Assembly: GCF_900091315.1 (NCBI RefSeq)
Contig: NZ_FLSP01000031.1
Span: forward strand, 1 to 64,000
DNA length: 64,000 bases
Source of the DNA: Streptomyces sp. DI166
GTDB taxonomy: Bacteria; Actinomycetota; Actinomycetes; Streptomycetales; Streptomycetaceae
Direction: 5' to 3'
Within the stretch, counting starts at the first letter, position 1, and every line of letters starts with the position of its first letter. A model generated the notes under the pieces. That model saw nothing but the letters and a program-made list of their open reading frames with translations, made no database searches and was not told the origin of the DNA. This document shows positions 18,079 to 25,431 of the stretch, in pieces. A program made the translations under genes and the position numbers.

Positions 18079-18753
18079 TCAGCCCGCGGGTGTGCGGAGT
18101 ATGCCGTTGATCAGGACGTCGATGCCCCAGGTGTCCCGGTCTCCGGGGGCGAACAGGGGGCCGCGCAGGGCTGTGACCATGGGGTACCGGTCGGGCGGGA
18201 GCGCGGCGAAGTGCGCGTCGGCCGCCGCGACCGCGGTCTGTTCGTCCTGCGCCTTGGTGTCGTACGCGCTCTGTTCGGCCGCCGCCGCGGCGGCGTGGAG
18301 GTAGAGCAGGTCCACGGCCCAGGCGGCGGTGGTGTCGTCGAGGCCGCCCTCCTTGAGCAGGGCCAGCATGCGGTCGATGACGAGCAGGGCGTTGTCGCCG
18401 GTGGGGATGGCGCCGAGGGCGACCTGGGCGAGCCCCTCGTGGCGGCTCATCGCCTCGATCGCGGCCCGCATCAGGGCGTGCAGCCGCTCGCGCCAGCCGG
18501 TCCCGGCGGGGGGCGCCGTGTGCGGGACGGGGGCCAGGGCCTGGTCGAGCATGGCGGCCATCAGGTCGTCGCGGTTGGCGACGTAGACGTAGAGCGAGGC
18601 CGGGCCGGTGTCGAGTTCCTTGGCGACGCGGCGCATGGTCAGGGCGTCCAGGCCGTCGCGGTCCAGGATGTCCAGGCCGGTACGGACGATGACCTCGCGG
18701 CTGAGGGGCGCCTTGGCGGGCCGCGCGCGGCGGCTGACCGGTGGGGTGCTCAT
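18079..18753 (-). CDS. TetR/AcrR family regulator (TetR_C type)
   Basis: This is a 224-residue repressor. The amino HTH is SREVIVRTGLDILDRDGLDA followed by TMRRVAKELDTGPASLYVYVANRDDL, which is typical of the TetR_C_1 subgroup. The carboxy domain binds an unknown ligand (EGLAQVALGAIPTGDNALLVIDRML). The start is ATG 18753. It is divergent from the NmrA-like gene, with a 150-bp gap filled by five copies of a 15-bp operator-like palindrome. Repression of both genes is likely. Confidence 0.88.
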   Translation of the reverse strand: MSTPPVSRRARPAKAPLSREVIVRTGLDILDRDGLDALTMRRVAKELDTGPASLYVYVANRDDLMAAMLDQALAPVPHTAPPAGTGWRERLHALMRAAIEAMSRHEGLAQVALGAIPTGDNALLVIDRMLALLKEGGLDDTTAAWAVDLLYLHAAAAAAEQSAYDTKAQDEQTAVAAADAHFAALPPDRYPMVTALRGPLFAPGDRDTWGIDVLINGILRTPAG

Positions 18754-18773
18754 GGGGGAAGCCTAGCCCGGGC

Positions 18774-18877
18774 ACGAACGACGTTTGACACGAACAGCGT
18801 TTGACACGAACAACGTTCGTTACATACGGTCGCCGTCATGACCGAAGCGAACAGTGTTCGTTACGTACAACGTTCGC
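18774..18877. promoter_or_regulatory. Array of five TetR-type operators (ACGAAC-N3-GTTYGW)
   Basis: Five copies of a 15-bp inverted repeat start at 18774, 18790, 18806, 18847 and 18863. Copies 1-3 and copies 4-5 are each spaced exactly 16 bp apart. Copy 3 (18806-18820) is a perfect ACGAAC-AAC-GTTCGT. The others have one to three arm changes. The array covers the whole divergent promoter region between the TetR and NmrA-like genes. Confidence 0.8.
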
Positions 18878-18903
18878 GTCCAGCCGCACCAGGGGGAAAA
18901 CCC

Positions 18904-19737
18904 ATGTTCCTGATCACCGGCGCCCGCGGCGCCGTCGCCGCCCACCTCGCCCAGCTGCTCCACTCACGGGGCCTGCCGATACGGCTCGGTTCAGCGCGCC
19001 CCGGCGAACTCGACCCGCCCGGCGGCGTCGGGACCGTGCCGCTCGACCTCACCGACCCCGCCGGTTTCCCCACCGCCCTGAACGGCGTCGACGCGGTGTT
19101 CCTCTACGCCCGCCCCGAGCAGATCCACGACTTCGTCGGCCACGCCCTCAAGGCCGGGGTCGAGCACATCGTGCTCCTGTCCTCCGCCGGAGTCCTCGGC
19201 CCCGACGCCGAGAACGACCCGCTGGCCCGCTCGCACCTGGACGTGGAGCGCGCCCTGCTCGACTCCCCGCTGACCACCACGATCCTGCGCCCCGGCGCCT
19301 TCGCCTCCAACGCGGCGGCCTGGGCCTGGCCCATCCGGTCGGGACAGCCGATCAGCCTCCCCTACCCGAACGCCCACAGCGACCCCCTCCACGAACGGGA
19401 CATCGCCGAGGCCGCCCTCGCCGTCCTGACCGACCCCCGTCTCCGCGGCGGCCACTACACACTCACCGGGCCCGAGTCGCTGACCTTCGCAGAGCAGATC
19501 GACCTGCTGGCCGAGGTGCTGGCCCAGCCCGTGGCCGTGCGCCACGTCAGCCGGGAGGAGTGGAAGCTGGAGACCGCCGACTACCTGCCCGAGCACTACG
19601 CGGAGCCACTGCTGAACTGGTGGCGCTCCCACGACGGCAGGCCCGTGCCGCTCACCGACACGGTGCGGGAGCTGACCGGTCACTCCCCCCGCCCCTTCAC
19701 CGCCTGGGCCACCGATCACCTCGCCGACTTCCGCTGA
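18904..19737 (+). CDS. NAD(P)-binding NmrA-like reductase/regulator
   Basis: This is a 277-residue atypical SDR. A Rossmann start (MFLITGARGAVAAHLAQLL; the third Gly of the usual motif is Ala) is followed by DLTDPAGFPTALNGVDAVFLY, HIVLLSSAGVLG and the NmrA-like middle. It has no YxxxK catalytic pair, so it may be a redox sensor or quinone reductase. I chose ATG 18904, with AGGGGG at 18891-18896. An in-frame ATG at 18838 would place the operator copies inside the coding region. The TetR gene opposite probably controls it. Confidence 0.85.
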   Translation: MFLITGARGAVAAHLAQLLHSRGLPIRLGSARPGELDPPGGVGTVPLDLTDPAGFPTALNGVDAVFLYARPEQIHDFVGHALKAGVEHIVLLSSAGVLGPDAENDPLARSHLDVERALLDSPLTTTILRPGAFASNAAAWAWPIRSGQPISLPYPNAHSDPLHERDIAEAALAVLTDPRLRGGHYTLTGPESLTFAEQIDLLAEVLAQPVAVRHVSREEWKLETADYLPEHYAEPLLNWWRSHDGRPVPLTDTVRELTGHSPRPFTAWATDHLADFR

Positions 19738-19744
19738 CCGGCCC

Positions 19745-20062
19745 TCACTTCCACGGCTCCACCCCGACCACGGCGTCCACCGGGATCGGCCCGTACACAT
19801 GCGGGAACTCCTCGCCGCCGGGCTCGGCCGCTTCGTAGCGCACGGGCACTGTCAACCGGTCCGGGTCCACGACCAGGACCACCAGATCGTCCAGGTCCGA
19901 GAAGAAGGCCGCCGCGATGCGCGGGAGCTGGGTGCGCGTGGAGCAGTGGATGAAGCCCTCCTGCTGGAGGGTCCGGCCGCGGGTGGAGATCTCGTACATG
20001 CCCTGCGCACGGGCCGCGTCCCACTGGGAGCGTCGGGTCAGATGGACGATCGGTTCGCTCAT
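19745..20062 (-). CDS. DUF952 family protein
   Basis: This is a 105-residue protein beginning IVHLTRRSQWDAARAQG and holding EGFIHCSTRTQLPRIAAAFF and EEFPHVYGPIPVDAVVGV, the conserved core of DUF952. The fold resembles ADP-ribosyltransferase/RNA phosphotransferase relatives, but no activity is established. The start is ATG 20062. It converges with the NmrA-like gene (7-base gap). The upstream ECF sigma gene on the same strand ends 9 bases before its start, so it may be read through from that operon. Confidence 0.85.
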   Translation of the reverse strand: MSEPIVHLTRRSQWDAARAQGMYEISTRGRTLQQEGFIHCSTRTQLPRIAAAFFSDLDDLVVLVVDPDRLTVPVRYEAAEPGGEEFPHVYGPIPVDAVVGVEPWK

Positions 20063-20071
20063 GCGGTCACG

Positions 20072-21271
20072 CTACGGGCCCAGCCGGGCCGCCCGCGCCC
20101 GCAAGTACCGTTGCTCCGGCAGGCTCATGGTCTGCCCGGCCGCCGACTCGTAGGCGGCCCGCGCCTCCTCGTAGGCTCCGGCCCGCTCCAGCAGATGACC
20201 CCGTACGGCGTCCCGGCGGTGACCCAGTTCGCCCTCCAGCGCGTCCACTTCGGCGAGCCCCGCCGCCGGGCCGCGCACCATGGCGACGGCGACCGCGCGG
20301 TTCAGGCGCTCCACGGGGCCGGGGACGAGGCGGACCAGCACGTCGTAGAGCCCGAGGATCTGCTCCCAGTCGGTGGCGTCCGCGCTGGGCGCCTCGTCGT
20401 GGACGGCGGCGATGGCGGCGCGCAGTTGGTAGGGACCGGCGGGGCCGCTGCGCAGGGCGTGGGTGATCAGGGCGATGCCCTCCTCGATCGCCGCCTTGTC
20501 CCAGCGGGAGCGATCCTGTTCGTCGAGGGGGACGAGGTCGCCGTGCGGTCCGGTGCGGGCGTCGCGGCGGGCATCGGTGAGCAGCATCAGGGCCAGCAGC
20601 CCGGTCACCTCGCCGAGGTCCGGGAGCAGCCGGTGGGCCATCCGGGTGAGCCGGATGGCCTCACCCGCCAGTTCGCGCCGCTGCAGGCTCGCCCCTGAGG
20701 TCGCCGTGTAGCCCTCGTTGAAGATCAGGTACAGGGTGTGCAGGACCGCGGGCAGCCGCTCGGCCCAGCGGTCGGGCCGCCCGAAGCGCACCCCGCGCAC
20801 CTTCTGTTTTGCCCGGCTGATCCGCTGGGCCATGGTCGCCTCCGGCACCAGATAGGCGCGGGCGATCTCCGCCGTGGTCAGTCCGCCGACCGCGCGCAGG
20901 GTGAGCGCGATCTGCGCGGGCGGGGTCAGATTCGGATGGCAGCACAGGAAGAGCAGGGAGAGGGAGTCGTCCTCGCGCGGCGCCCGGTCCGCACCGGTGG
21001 CCAGGCGCTCCCCGAGCGCCACCGCCTTCTCCTCGCGCGCCCGCCGGGCTCCCTCCGCCCGCAGCGCGTCCACCAGCCGCCGCGAGGCCACCTTGATCAG
21101 CCAACCGCGCGGATTGTCCGGCACCCCTTTCGCGGGCCACTGCCCGGCCGCGGCGAGCAGGGCCTCCTGTACGGCGTCCTCGGCGGCGTCGAAATGGCCG
21201 TACCGGCGTACCAGCGCGCCGAGGACCTGCGGCGCGCTGGCGCGCAGCAGGTCCTCGACGGGGGTACTCAT
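20072..21271 (-). CDS. ECF RNA polymerase sigma factor of the ECF42 type (DUF6596 extension)
   Basis: This is a 399-residue sigma factor. Region 2 is GHFDAAEDAVQEALLAA..GWLIKVASRRLVDALR. Region 4 is TLRAVGGLTTAEIARAYLVPEATMAQRISRAK. A long carboxy extension (about residues 190-399) holds LYLIFNEGYTATSG and TPR-like helices, the ECF42 hallmark. The start ATG 21271 lies 5 bases after the stop of the DGPF-domain gene upstream. This is the constant partner of ECF42 and the presumed signal protein in place of an anti-sigma factor. The regulon is unknown. Confidence 0.9.
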   Translation of the reverse strand: MSTPVEDLLRASAPQVLGALVRRYGHFDAAEDAVQEALLAAAGQWPAKGVPDNPRGWLIKVASRRLVDALRAEGARRAREEKAVALGERLATGADRAPREDDSLSLLFLCCHPNLTPPAQIALTLRAVGGLTTAEIARAYLVPEATMAQRISRAKQKVRGVRFGRPDRWAERLPAVLHTLYLIFNEGYTATSGASLQRRELAGEAIRLTRMAHRLLPDLGEVTGLLALMLLTDARRDARTGPHGDLVPLDEQDRSRWDKAAIEEGIALITHALRSGPAGPYQLRAAIAAVHDEAPSADATDWEQILGLYDVLVRLVPGPVERLNRAVAVAMVRGPAAGLAEVDALEGELGHRRDAVRGHLLERAGAYEEARAAYESAAGQTMSLPEQRYLRARAARLGP

Positions 21272-21276
21272 GGGGT

Positions 21277-21690
21277 TCAGATGTCTCCGCCCGCCTCGCC
21301 GATGGGCCGGATGACGACCGGGTAGACCGGCGCACCGGCTGGCTGGGGGCACTCCAGCACGCGGGCGGCGATCTCGGTGACCCGCTCCAGGCTGGCGCAG
21401 TCCAGGACCCAGTAGCCCGCCATCAGCTCCTTGGTCTCGCTGTACGGGCCGTCGGTGATGACGGGCTTGCCGTCGTCGCCGAGGCCGACGTGCCGGGCCT
21501 GCGCGGGCTCGGTCAGGCCCTGGGCGTCGATCAGTTCGCCGCTCTCGGCGAGTTCGTCGTTGAGGGCGCCCATGAAGGAGAACATCGCCTGGATGTCCTG
21601 CTCGGTCCAGACCGGGGAGCCCTCCGGTCCGCCGCCCTTCATCACCTCGTAGTCCGCCTGGCTGCCCTGCACCATGACCAGGTACTTCAT
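21277..21690 (-). CDS. DGPF/YCII-related domain protein, partner of the ECF42 sigma factor
   Basis: This is a 137-residue protein. It starts MKYLVMVQGSQADYEVM and carries the motif DGPYSETKELMAGYWVLD, a form of the conserved DGPF signature, near residue 85. The ferredoxin-like fold is related to YCII. It is upstream of and 5 bases from the ECF42 sigma gene, which is the defining context of this sigma group. The ATG at 21690 is supported by GAGCGAG on the coding strand. Confidence 0.9.
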   Translation of the reverse strand: MKYLVMVQGSQADYEVMKGGGPEGSPVWTEQDIQAMFSFMGALNDELAESGELIDAQGLTEPAQARHVGLGDDGKPVITDGPYSETKELMAGYWVLDCASLERVTEIAARVLECPQPAGAPVYPVVIRPIGEAGGDI

Positions 21691-21786
21691 GACTCGCTCC
21701 TTCGTCTCGGGCCGCCCGTCCGGGCGGCTCTTCACAGGGGACGTCGGAGCCGGGCCCGCGCTCTCGACATGGTGCGGCGGGAAAAC

Positions 21787-22101
21787 TCAGGAATTTTTCG
21801 CGGCGGGCTGTTCGGCCTGTTCCGGGCCCTCGGAGCCATCCGGGCCCGCGGGCCGCTGCGGGCTCTCGGGCCGTTCCGGGCTCACGGACCGCACCGGCGA
21901 GGGCTGGGGGTGATGGTGGTGCGTGCGGTGGTGCGGGTGCGGCTCCTCCTCGGCGCCCTCCTCGACGTACGCCTCGCAGTCGGGATTGTGGCAGGGGCCC
22001 GGCACCCAGCGCGGTACCCACGCGCCCAGCGTCTTGTGGCGCCGGACGACCGTTTCGACGGACTGTCCGCAGGCCGGACAGGCACGTGTCTCGCTGTCCA
22101 T
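21787..22101 (-). CDS. Small zinc-ribbon and histidine-rich hypothetical protein
   Basis: This is a 104-residue protein. The amino half has two Cys pairs (CPACG and CHNPDC) likely to bind zinc. A His-rich linker (HPHHRTHHHHP) and a disordered Pro/Ser/Glu tail follow. I recognise no named family. The start is ATG 22101. It lies alone between the DGPF gene and the DHFR-like gene on the same strand. The His-rich stretch suggests metal binding. Confidence 0.65.
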   Translation of the reverse strand: MDSETRACPACGQSVETVVRRHKTLGAWVPRWVPGPCHNPDCEAYVEEGAEEEPHPHHRTHHHHPQPSPVRSVSPERPESPQRPAGPDGSEGPEQAEQPAAKNS

Positions 22102-22119
22102 GTCCTCAGGGTAGGACGG

Positions 22120-22704
22120 TCAGCGCTTGCGTGCGTAGGTGCGGACGACCACGCCGTTGCCGAACGTACGGACGTCCTCCAGCGTGAAGTCGGTGACGGC
22201 GAAGCCGGTGCCGAACATCGGCATGCCCGCGCCGTACACCTGCGGGTAGGTCTTGATCACCAACTCGTCGATCTCGTCGAGCAGTTCGCCCGCGACCTGC
22301 GAGCCGCCGCAGAGCCAGATGCCGAGTTCTCCCTCCTCGGCCTTCAGCTCGCGGATCCGGCCGACGAGGTCCTCCTCGATGACGGTGACGTTCGGGTCCG
22401 GGGAGGTGCCGAGCGAGCGCGAGGCGACGTACTCGCGCAGATGGCCGTACGGGCTGGTGACACCGGCGTCCAGGGCGAGCTGATAGCTGGCGCGGCCCTG
22501 GACGACCGTGTCGAAGTGGAGGTTCTCGGCGCCCTTGAGGCCGAGCTGTTCGCGGCCCTGGACGGGGATGGTGTCCGGCCACTGCGCGGCGAGGTAGCCG
22601 AGGAACTCCTCGTCCAGGAAGGCGAACATCGAGGAGGCGTCGCCGTCCGGGGCGCCGATGAAACCGTCGATGGAGCAGGCGACGAAGTACGTGAGCTTTC
22701 GCAA
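22120..22704 (-). CDS. Dihydrofolate reductase family protein (RibD-C type)
   Basis: This is about 194 residues, with the DHFR/RibD-C fold: LTYFVACSIDGFIGAPDGD at the start, then DTVVQGRASYQLAL, LGIWLCGGSQVAGELLDEIDELVIKTYPQVYG and FTLEDVRTFGNGVVVRTY. The likely start is TTG 22704 (coding LRKLTYF), preceded by AAAGAGA; an upstream in-frame start is possible. It is a predicted NADPH-dependent reductase with no known substrate. It is divergent from a TetR gene with repeats in the gap, so it is probably the regulated target. Confidence 0.8.
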   Translation of the reverse strand: MRKLTYFVACSIDGFIGAPDGDASSMFAFLDEEFLGYLAAQWPDTIPVQGREQLGLKGAENLHFDTVVQGRASYQLALDAGVTSPYGHLREYVASRSLGTSPDPNVTVIEEDLVGRIRELKAEEGELGIWLCGGSQVAGELLDEIDELVIKTYPQVYGAGMPMFGTGFAVTDFTLEDVRTFGNGVVVRTYARKR

Positions 22705-22733
22705 GCCGGTCTCTTTTCGTAGGCTGACCGTGA

Positions 22734-22774
22734 ACAACTCCAGTTGTAGTACTTCGCTTGTAGTGGTTGCAAGC
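22734..22774. promoter_or_regulatory. Repeats in the DHFR-like/TetR divergent promoter
   Basis: A perfect 14-bp palindrome, ACAACT-CC-AGTTGT (22734-22747), overlaps a pair of TTGTAGT direct repeats (22744-22750, 22758-22764). A GCTTG...CAAGC pair ends at 22774. This is probably the TetR operator. Confidence 0.5.
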
Positions 22775-22816
22775 GTATTTATGGGCCGGGACTGAAGTGG
22801 GAGAGGAGATTCCGCA

Positions 22817-23407
22817 TTGGCCAGGAATCCGGAGCGCCGGGCCGCGCTGGTGGACGCCGGGGTGGAGGTGCTGGCGCGGGAAGGGGCGCGCGGGCTGACG
22901 TTCCGCGCGGTGGACGCCGAGGCGGGGGTGCCGGTGGGTACCGCGTCCAACTACTTCACCGGCCGCGACGACCTGCTCCGCCAGATCGACGCCCGTCTGC
23001 ACGTACGGCTCGCCCCCGACCCGAAGGTGATCGAGGAGCTGCTGGAACGGCCCAAGGACCGGTCACTGGTCGCGGCGTTCATGCACGACCTGATGGACCG
23101 CGCCACGCGGGACCGCACGGGATACCTGGCCCTGCTGGAGATGCGCCTGGAGGCCACCCGCCGCCCGGAACTGCGTGACTCGTACACCGCGTCCGTGCGC
23201 GGGGACCTGACCGAGGGCATGGAGTTCCACCGCGACGCCGGTCTCCCCGGCGGTGACGAGACCGTCGCGGTGCTCTATCTGGCGATGCTCGGCCTGATCC
23301 TGGAGCACCTGACCCTGCCGGGGGTGCTGGACGGCGTGCTGCCGGGGGTGAGCGTGCCGGGGGGGCTGATCGACCGGATCGTGGCGACGATCGTGCCTCA
23401 GGACTGA
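22817..23407 (+). CDS. TetR family regulator
   Basis: This is a 196-residue repressor with the HTH ALVDAGVEVLAREGARGLTFRAVDAEAGVPVGTASNYF-type sequence across residues 9-47 and a helical ligand domain after it. The start TTG 22817 follows GAGAGGAGA with good spacing. The gene reads away from the DHFR-like gene. The 3' end overlaps the convergent GNAT gene by 10 bases. Confidence 0.85.
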   Translation: MARNPERRAALVDAGVEVLAREGARGLTFRAVDAEAGVPVGTASNYFTGRDDLLRQIDARLHVRLAPDPKVIEELLERPKDRSLVAAFMHDLMDRATRDRTGYLALLEMRLEATRRPELRDSYTASVRGDLTEGMEFHRDAGLPGGDETVAVLYLAMLGLILEHLTLPGVLDGVLPGVSVPGGLIDRIVATIVPQD

Positions 23408-24030
23408 CGCGGCTCGCCGGAGTTGCGCGGCTCGCCGGAGTGCCGCGGCTCGCGCCACATGGGGAACATCTGCGGGCCGTCGGGCAGTTGCAGCGGCCGG
23501 CCGAGCAGATCGAACCCGAGCCGCTCGTACAGCTTCCGGCTGCGCTCGCTGCTCGCCTCCAGATAGGCGGGGGTGCCCTCACGGTCACAGCGGTCGAGGA
23601 CGGCTCCCATGAGCGCGGAACCGATCCCCTCGCCCTGCCGGCCCGGCCGGACGCCGATCATCCACAGGTACTCGTGGGCGCGGTCGGTCGGGTGTATCCC
23701 GGCGGTGAGCCTGGCGATGAGTTCGACGCGCTCGTTGTCGGGGTCGACGGCCGCCCGCACCTGCGCGGGCCCTTCGTCGTCGGCCTCGTGGCCCCCGGCG
23801 GGCGTCGGCAGCCAGAGCGCGCAGGCGGACCCGTCCTCGGTCATGTCGATCCGCCCGGCCTCCAGCACGATGTCGGCGAAGGCCGCCATGAGGCGGTGGT
23901 GGGTGGCCCGGCGGTACTCGTCCCCGGGGAAGACCCAGCCACTGACGGGATCGTCCTGGAAGGCCGAGTCGAGCAACCGCACGACCAGGTCCCGGTCGCC
24001 CTGGCCTGCCTGCCGGATGCCTGCGCTCAT
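23398..24030 (-). CDS. GNAT family N-acetyltransferase
   Basis: This is a 210-residue acetyltransferase. The acetyl-CoA motif is WMIGVRPGRQGEGIGSALMGAVLDRC (residues about 127-152), followed by PAYLEASSERSRKLYERLGF. The amino part (LVVRLLDSAFQDDPVSGWVFP) is normal for the family. The carboxy end carries a small repeat (EPRHSGEPRNSGEPRQS) not seen in the core fold. The start is ATG 24030. The substrate is unknown. Confidence 0.85.
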   Translation of the reverse strand: MSAGIRQAGQGDRDLVVRLLDSAFQDDPVSGWVFPGDEYRRATHHRLMAAFADIVLEAGRIDMTEDGSACALWLPTPAGGHEADDEGPAQVRAAVDPDNERVELIARLTAGIHPTDRAHEYLWMIGVRPGRQGEGIGSALMGAVLDRCDREGTPAYLEASSERSRKLYERLGFDLLGRPLQLPDGPQMFPMWREPRHSGEPRNSGEPRQS

Positions 24031-24157
24031 CGTCCGCCCCTCCGTGTGAACCGGCGGTGATCGTATGGCGGTTGGCGGGTGCGGTGGTGCGACGGGGCCG
24101 AGATTGACGGGAATTGGCCCCTGCCGGTGGCAGGAACCCACACGCCCTCACATGAAC

Positions 24158-24241
24158 GGGCCCCGCACACCGTGGGGATGTGCGGGACCCGCCTGGCCGG
24201 AGCCGGTGGTCGTGCGGGGTCAGGAGCCTCACGACCACCGG
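24158..24241 (-). terminator. Two hairpins after the polyprenyl synthetase gene
   Basis: Hairpin 1 pairs 24158-24169 with 24179-24190 (one mismatch in 12). Hairpin 2 pairs CCGGTGGTCGTG (24203-24214) with CACGACCACCGG (24230-24241), a perfect 12 bp. Both lie just past the synthetase stop on its strand, so this looks like a double terminator. Confidence 0.65.
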
Positions 24242-24259
24242 TCCGGGGTCTTCGGTGAG

Positions 24260-25431
24260 CTAGGTGGTGCGTCGGGTGACGAACTCGGCGAGGGCCAGGA
24301 GGCCGCCCGCCGACTCCGGTTCGGGGACGGCGCGGGCCAGTTCCTGCATGGCGCGGGCCATCCGGTCGGCGGCCTGGACCTGGGCCCAGTCCCGTCCGCC
24401 CGCCTGTTCCACGGCCAGTGCGGTCCGGGCCGTCTCCTCCTCCGCCGCCAGACCTCCCTTGCCGTGGGGTACCGCGTACAGCTCGGCCAGCGCGGCCGCC
24501 GCCGGAGTGCCGGAGGTCAGCGCGGCGACCACGGGCAGCGACTTCTTGCGGGCCACCAGGTCCGCCCCGGCCGGCTTACCGGTGCGCCGTGGGTCGCCCC
24601 ATATGCCGATCACGTCGTCGATGAGCTGGAACGCCAGCCCGGCCTGCCGGCCGAAGGCGTCCATCGCCTCGACGTCCTCCCGCGACGCTCCCGCGTAGAG
24701 CGCGCCGAGGGCGCAGGCGCAGCCCAGCAGCGCCCCCGTCTTGGCCTCGGCCATGGCGAGCGTCTCGTCGAGGCCGACGTCGGAGCAGGCCCGCTGCTCC
24801 AGGGCGGTGTCCGTGTGCTGCCCCTCGCACAGTTCGACGACACAGGCGGCGAGCCGGCCGGCGGCCGCCGTGGACGCCGGGTGCGGGTCCTCGGCGAGCA
24901 GCCGCAGGGCGAGCGCCTGGAGCGCGTCCCCGGCGAGGATCGCGTTGGAGTCACCGAACACGGTCCAGGCCGTGGGCCGGTGGCGCCTGGTGGTGTCCCG
25001 GTCCATCACGTCGTCGTGCAACAGCGTGAAGTTGTGGACCAGTTCCACCGCCGCCGCGGCCCGCACCGCCGCCTTGCGGGCGGGGGCCCGCCCAGCGCCT
25101 CGGCCGCGGTGAGGACGAGCGCGGGGCGGATCGCCTTCCCGGCGTTGCCCGCGGCGGGCGTGCCGTCGGCGTGCTGCCAGCCGAAGTGGTAGAGCGCGGT
25201 CCGGCGCATGGCGTCCGGCAAGGATTCGATGGCGGACCGCAGTTCGGGGTCGACGGCTCCTCGCGCACGCTCCAGGATCGCCATCGCCTCCTGCCCGTCG
25301 AGCGGACCCGGTCCGGCGTGTGTCTGGGTCCCGATGGGCCTCCGCCTTTCACGCGTCTCGGACGATCGCCGTACCCCAAGGGTGTACCCGCCCCGGAGGG
25401 CGGGGACACCGGCTGCCGGGGGCTGGGTCAC
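24260..25431 (-). pseudogene. Polyprenyl (geranylgeranyl-type) diphosphate synthase, encapsulin-linked, with one frameshift
   Basis: This is a trans-isoprenyl diphosphate synthase. The start GTG 25431 overlaps the eshA stop in GTGA. A Gly/Pro/Arg-rich amino extension of about 45 residues precedes the enzyme core (AMAILERARGAVDPEL, GKAIRPALVLTAAEALGG). The rest reads in another frame: VELVHNFTLLHDDVMDRDTTR (first Asp-rich motif), then KTGALLGCACALGALYAG and FQLIDDVIGIWGDPRRTGKP (second Asp-rich motif). The frames join if the run of five G at 25082-25086 had six, giving PPARKAAVRAAAAVE. All catalytic motifs are intact on both sides, so this is probably a sequencing error. The tight coupling to the shell gene suggests the enzyme is encapsulin cargo. 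Confidence 0.85.

Noticed and set aside
17033..18775. 580-codon frame opposite the VOC and TetR genes
   Set aside because: No recognisable motif and mostly Arg/Pro/Gly; the real genes explain the DNA.
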